This document shows, piece by piece, positions 5,870 through 8,575 of a stretch of DNA of 8,575 nucleotides (position 1 is its first letter; the number at the start of each line of letters is the position of its first letter). This stretch comes from Planctomycetota bacterium (GTDB lineage: Bacteria > Planctomycetota > Phycisphaerae > Phycisphaerales > SM1A02): assembly GCA_003671065.1 (NCBI GenBank), contig QWPU01000117.1, positions 1 to 8,575 on the forward strand, written 5' to 3'. A model generated the notes under the pieces. That model did not search any database. It was not told the origin of the DNA and worked only from the letters and a program-made list of their open reading frames with translations. A program made the position numbers and the translations under genes.

Positions 5870-7798
5870 TCACAGCGCGAGCGCGCCGCACTTCAGGAGG
5901 TAGGCGTGGGTTTCGTTGAGTTGTTCGAGTTGGGGGATGAAGAGCACTGTTGTGGATCTGCCTCGGGTCATGAGGACGCGGTAGGCGTTTTTTCTGAGTT
6001 GGGTTGGGTCTTTGGGTTGGGGGGCGCCCTTTTTGAATCCTCTTGAGTTGGCGATGGACCAGATGCCGTCTTTGAGTTGGAGATCGGTTCCCCAGGCGAG
6101 GATTGCGCCGTCGAGTTCGAGGCCTTGGGCTGCGAATTCTGTGACGCATTCTTTCATCGTGGTGCAGGAACTTTCCGCATCCTTTGGTGCGCCGTACCAC
6201 GGGCCATTCTTTACGCGCTTGGTGGATTGGAAATCGTTGTAGACGCGAAACGTTGGCAAGTCTCGGTCGCGACTTGAGGCAAGCACGCCGTAGCGCGCGT
6301 CGGGGGCGTCGCTGAACCGCTCTTTCAAATACTCGCGCGCAACATCGAGGTCGCGCGTGATGCGCAAATGAAAGCCGCTCTGCTCGAGTGTTCGAGCAAC
6401 TTTCTCATTCTCGATCGCGGGACCAGCGTCAAGTACGCCGGCAACCCAACGATGCACGTCCTTCGTCAGATGGAAGCGAAGTTCCGTTTCAAGATTGAGC
6501 GAGTTGGCTGCATGAAATGGTTGACTGAATCCATCGAAGTGCCGAGTCATTGCTGCGGGCGCGTGCACTTGCCAGGCTTCGGGATGCGCGCAACCTTCGA
6601 TGGCTTTGCGCCACTGTTGAAGGCCGCCCTCTTCACCGGTGTGAATTTCTTGTCCGCCACCGATGAGACCGACGATCACGCACCAATCAGGAATGCGCTC
6701 CGCGAACTCGATGAAGAGTTCTGGCTCGCCCTTTCCAACGGCGATCGGTGCGTCATCGGGATCGTGCGCGCTCTGCACCTTCTCCGCATCCCACGCACGC
6801 TGCGCTTCGTCGAAGACAAGCACGTGCTCGGGCGGCACGAGCGATTTTTTCTTCGAGTAGCGCTTCACATAATCCTTCACGCCTCGCACAAATGTCTTGC
6901 CGTCACCGACTGCTTTGAGTTCATATTGCAAGACCTCTACGAGTGGCCCGTTTCCGGAAAGGAAGACTGCTGGCGATGTTGGTTTTCCGCTACCGCGATC
7001 GACTGAGAGATCATCAAGCCAATGCGCGTGCACGGTTTGAAGTCCGACGAGTGTCTTGCCTGATCCTGGTACGCCTGCAACGAGGATCAATCGTCGCGTC
7101 TTCGTTGCTGCTGCATCGCGGATCACTCGCGCGATCTCTGCGCATGCTGGATCGGTCGCTGCTGCCGCGCGTTTCACTCGACGCAGCGTGCCGGTTTCGA
7201 AGAGTTCGCGCGCTGCGCGGACAAGCGTTGGTAGCGGTCGATATGCGTCATCTTGAAGGAAGGCACTGCGATCCACCGCGCGACGAGACGGGTGTCGATC
7301 AAGTTTGCTCAACAAGTCTTCGAGTGCATCCGGACCGCAGACGAACACACCTTGACGCTGCGCGTGCATTCCCTTCGCACGCATCGGCATCAACACGGGA
7401 TACACAGGAAGATGCTCGCAATCGCGGTGATAGCAACGGAGATCCCGCGCGTATGCGGCGACCTGATCGAGATCCGCCTGCGTTGCGGAGTCCTTTCCTT
7501 TCAATTCAAGCACGACGACCGCGCCTTCGATGAGGAAGATCACATCTGGTCTGCGTGATTCAAGCGGCAATTCGTATTCGAGAATTGCAGAGTGACGCGA
7601 TGCAACGGGCGCGCCATCGCGAGCGATCGACTCACTCACTTCGCGCTGCAATGGCGGCACGCCATCTTGCCATGCACGCACTTGTGACTCGGATGCGTCA
7701 GCGACAAATGACTTCAACGCAGCGACAATCTCTCGCGTGCGTGTCTGTGCGAAGGAAGGAAAATCTGAATCCCAGCCGCGGCGTGCGTCGTCACCCAT
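5870..7798 (-). CDS. PD-(D/E)xK nuclease-like domain fused to Schlafen group 3 (DUF2075) superfamily 1 helicase
   Basis: This is a complete 642-residue protein. Its N-terminal part (about 70-120) has a PD-(D/E)xK pattern: Glu74, Asp85 in RRPDVIF, Glu98-x-Lys100 in VLELKGK, then a QxxxY-type Gln112...Tyr116 helix, as in nucleases related to RecB, NERD and Holliday-junction resolvases. The helicase part follows: Walker A GVPGSGKT (242-249), Walker B VLVFDEAQ (326-333), motif III-like IGGGQEIHTGEEGG (379-392), QGLELDGAILAWG (558-570) and a motif VI-like YRVLMTRGRS (606-615) whose Arg612 is the likely arginine finger. This matches DUF2075 proteins, which recur in defence islands. The likely activity is ATP-driven nucleic acid translocation coupled to cleavage; the target is unknown. 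Only AGG directly before ATG serves as a poor Shine-Dalgarno. The gene ends 160 bp upstream of sspA on the same strand. Third-codon-position G+C is lower at its 5' end than at its 3' end (hand-counted samples). Confidence 0.87.
   Translation of the reverse strand: MGDDARRGWDSDFPSFAQTRTREIVAALKSFVADASESQVRAWQDGVPPLQREVSESIARDGAPVASRHSAILEYELPLESRRPDVIFLIEGAVVVLELKGKDSATQADLDQVAAYARDLRCYHRDCEHLPVYPVLMPMRAKGMHAQRQGVFVCGPDALEDLLSKLDRHPSRRAVDRSAFLQDDAYRPLPTLVRAARELFETGTLRRVKRAAAATDPACAEIARVIRDAAATKTRRLILVAGVPGSGKTLVGLQTVHAHWLDDLSVDRGSGKPTSPAVFLSGNGPLVEVLQYELKAVGDGKTFVRGVKDYVKRYSKKKSLVPPEHVLVFDEAQRAWDAEKVQSAHDPDDAPIAVGKGEPELFIEFAERIPDWCVIVGLIGGGQEIHTGEEGGLQQWRKAIEGCAHPEAWQVHAPAAMTRHFDGFSQPFHAANSLNLETELRFHLTKDVHRWVAGVLDAGPAIENEKVARTLEQSGFHLRITRDLDVAREYLKERFSDAPDARYGVLASSRDRDLPTFRVYNDFQSTKRVKNGPWYGAPKDAESSCTTMKECVTEFAAQGLELDGAILAWGTDLQLKDGIWSIANSRGFKKGAPQPKDPTQLRKNAYRVLMTRGRSTTVLFIPQLEQLNETHAYLLKCGALAL
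6001..6024 (+). other. Potential G-quadruplex motif inside the helicase gene
   Basis: On the plus (template) strand four G-runs occur at 6001-6003, 6006-6008, 6014-6016 and 6019-6024 with loops of 2, 5 and 2 nt, fitting the usual G3+N1-7 rule. It underlies the codons for a Pro/Gln-rich stretch near residues 592-599. The palindrome GGGCGCCC (6022-6029) overlaps its end. Whether it folds in the cell is unknown. Confidence 0.45.
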
Positions 7799-7809
7799 CC
7801 TGGAAGCTT

Positions 7810-7819
7810 ACGGGCCCGT
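7810..7819. repeat. 10-bp perfect palindrome upstream of the nuclease-helicase start
   Basis: ACGGGCCCGT is a perfect palindrome lying 11-20 bp before the ATG of the nuclease-helicase gene. It could be an operator half or a small hairpin that hides the ribosome binding region. The surrounding 121-bp gap (7799-7919) shows no clear -35/-10 promoter. Confidence 0.3.
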
Positions 7820-7919
7820 GAGGAAAACGGGGTGGAAGCACGAGCTACGCGAGGAGGTCTTGAAGGTCGCGGAAAGCGGTGTCGAGGGAGCACTTTGTGA
7901 GCTTCGCGGCGTTCAAATC

Positions 7920-8384
7920 TCACCGCGACAGCATCAACGCCATGAGTGCGAGGAAGACGATGCCGTTGCTCAGTGCGTTCGCGGCGCCCCACCAGAGGAA
8001 GGTGTGGAGCGAGAGTGGGACTTTCCAGATGCTGCGGAGGAGTGCGACTTCGATGGCGATGTTGATGAGGGTCGTGAGTGCGTACACAACGACGAAGGTC
8101 GGCATGCTGCTGTAATCGCGCCAACCCGATTGGAGTTTGAGGCCGAGCGATTCCTCGAGTGGGTAGAGGACTTCGAAGCCGACGAACAACATCGGTAATG
8201 CGAGGAGTGCGGTTGCGAGGTTGACGACGATGATCGCAATCACTGTCGCGCGCCAGTTGAGATGGAACTTCGTTCGCGCGACGATTGCTTCCATGATCAA
8301 ACCGCCGCCGATGATTGGGGCGGACCACATGGGCAACACTTGGAAAATGATCGGATGCGTGAGGTTGGCGAGGAGGTACGACAT
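7920..8384 (-). CDS. Small integral membrane protein, four predicted helices, unknown function
   Basis: I do not recognise the family. From the ATG at 8384 the protein has 154 residues with four hydrophobic segments at about 12-35, 46-72, 95-117 and 127-151; short basic loops (ARTKFHLNWR at 36-45, RSIWK at 117-121) give some topology signal. It is therefore probably an inner-membrane protein with no large soluble domain. The reading frame is open up to 8507, but those extra 41 residues are Arg/His/Pro-rich and unlike protein, so the internal ATG, which begins a hydrophobic N-terminus, is preferred; a GAAGAAG lies rather far (14 nt) upstream. Codons end mostly in C or G (about 77% in 80 codons counted by hand), unlike the ssp genes. 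It lies 121 bp upstream of the nuclease-helicase, on the same strand. A link to defence is possible but unsupported; it may be the edge of the host backbone. Confidence 0.7.
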   Translation of the reverse strand: MSYLLANLTHPIIFQVLPMWSAPIIGGGLIMEAIVARTKFHLNWRATVIAIIVVNLATALLALPMLFVGFEVLYPLEESLGLKLQSGWRDYSSMPTFVVVYALTTLINIAIEVALLRSIWKVPLSLHTFLWWGAANALSNGIVFLALMALMLSR

Positions 8385-8575
8385 CGCGTCGAAGTCTACT
8401 TCTTCGCGCGGTTCAAACCCTCCTCCATTGAAGCGCAGACTTTTCTTAATCAATCGTCGACGCCGATGATGAGGCGAGCGCGAGAGGCGTCGTGGAGTAT
8501 GTCGCAACCGACTTCGGCGAGGGAGCGACAGAGACGTTGCTACTCGCGACGCTGGCCAGCCTGCCGCGAAAGACA
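8385..8575. other. Right-edge stretch without an assignable gene
   Basis: Two partial frames stay open to the window edge. On the minus strand a frame ends with TAA at 8448-8446 after 42 Ser/Ala/Thr-rich codons. On the plus strand a frame opens after TAA at 8447-8449 and encodes a protein-like stretch (EYVATDFGEGATETLLLATL, 8495-8554) with GTG at 8492 as its only usual start codon. Neither can be called a gene without sequence to the right. Confidence 0.25.

Noticed and set aside
6368..7006. 212-codon plus-strand open frame
   Set aside because: It lies wholly opposite the nuclease-helicase gene, whose Walker A/B and other motifs are clear; the plus-strand product has no recognisable motif.
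7737..8198. 153-codon plus-strand open frame
   Set aside because: It is Glu-rich antisense to the membrane protein, without motifs; the minus-strand frame has coherent hydrophobic helices.
7714..8328. 204-codon minus-strand open frame spanning the helicase start and the membrane gene
   Set aside because: The Arg/His/Pro-rich composition is typical of an off-frame reading; it conflicts with two better supported genes.
8385..8507. Longer start for the membrane protein (195 residues)
   Set aside because: The additional 41 residues are basic and low-complexity and do not look like a signal peptide; the ATG at 8384 begins a natural hydrophobic N-terminus.

Overview
The window is bacterial DNA, moderately G+C-rich, with all confidently recognised genes on the minus strand. 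No rRNA, tRNA, CRISPR array or insertion sequence is visible. The species cannot be fixed from this sequence. Codon use in the rightmost gene is strongly C/G-ending, while the central genes are more mixed, which fits an acquired defence segment beside host-like DNA.

Reading in the direction of transcription (right to left): (1) 8575-8385 is an edge stretch with no gene I can support. (2) 8384-7920 encodes a small four-helix membrane protein of unknown function. (3) 7798-5870 encodes a 642-residue protein joining a PD-(D/E)xK nuclease-like domain to a superfamily 1 / Schlafen group 3 (DUF2075) helicase domain. (4) 5869-5710 is a 160-bp intergenic region with inverted repeats and many CCA/TGG triplets; it probably contains the control region of the next operon. 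(5) 5709-1 is a tightly packed four-gene operon: cysteine desulfurase, DUF4007 protein, large P-loop ATPase and PAPS-reductase-like ATP pyrophosphatase. The last gene runs off the left edge.

Gene content and order match the sspA-sspB-sspC-sspD cluster of single-stranded DNA phosphorothioation. In that pathway SspA mobilises sulfur from cysteine, SspD activates the modification site or relays sulfur, SspB is a DNA-nicking/binding component, and SspC is the ATPase. They replace a non-bridging phosphate oxygen by sulfur (in characterised systems within CCA). The genes are joined by an 11-bp gap, an 11-bp overlap and an ATGA stop/start overlap, so co-translation and balanced stoichiometry are likely.

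No known phosphorothioate-dependent effector (SspE or SspFGH) is seen; it could lie beyond the left edge. The most interesting lead is the nuclease-helicase gene immediately upstream on the same strand. It has the parts expected of a restriction effector and may be an unrecognised partner of the Ssp modification genes, or an independent defence gene in the same island.
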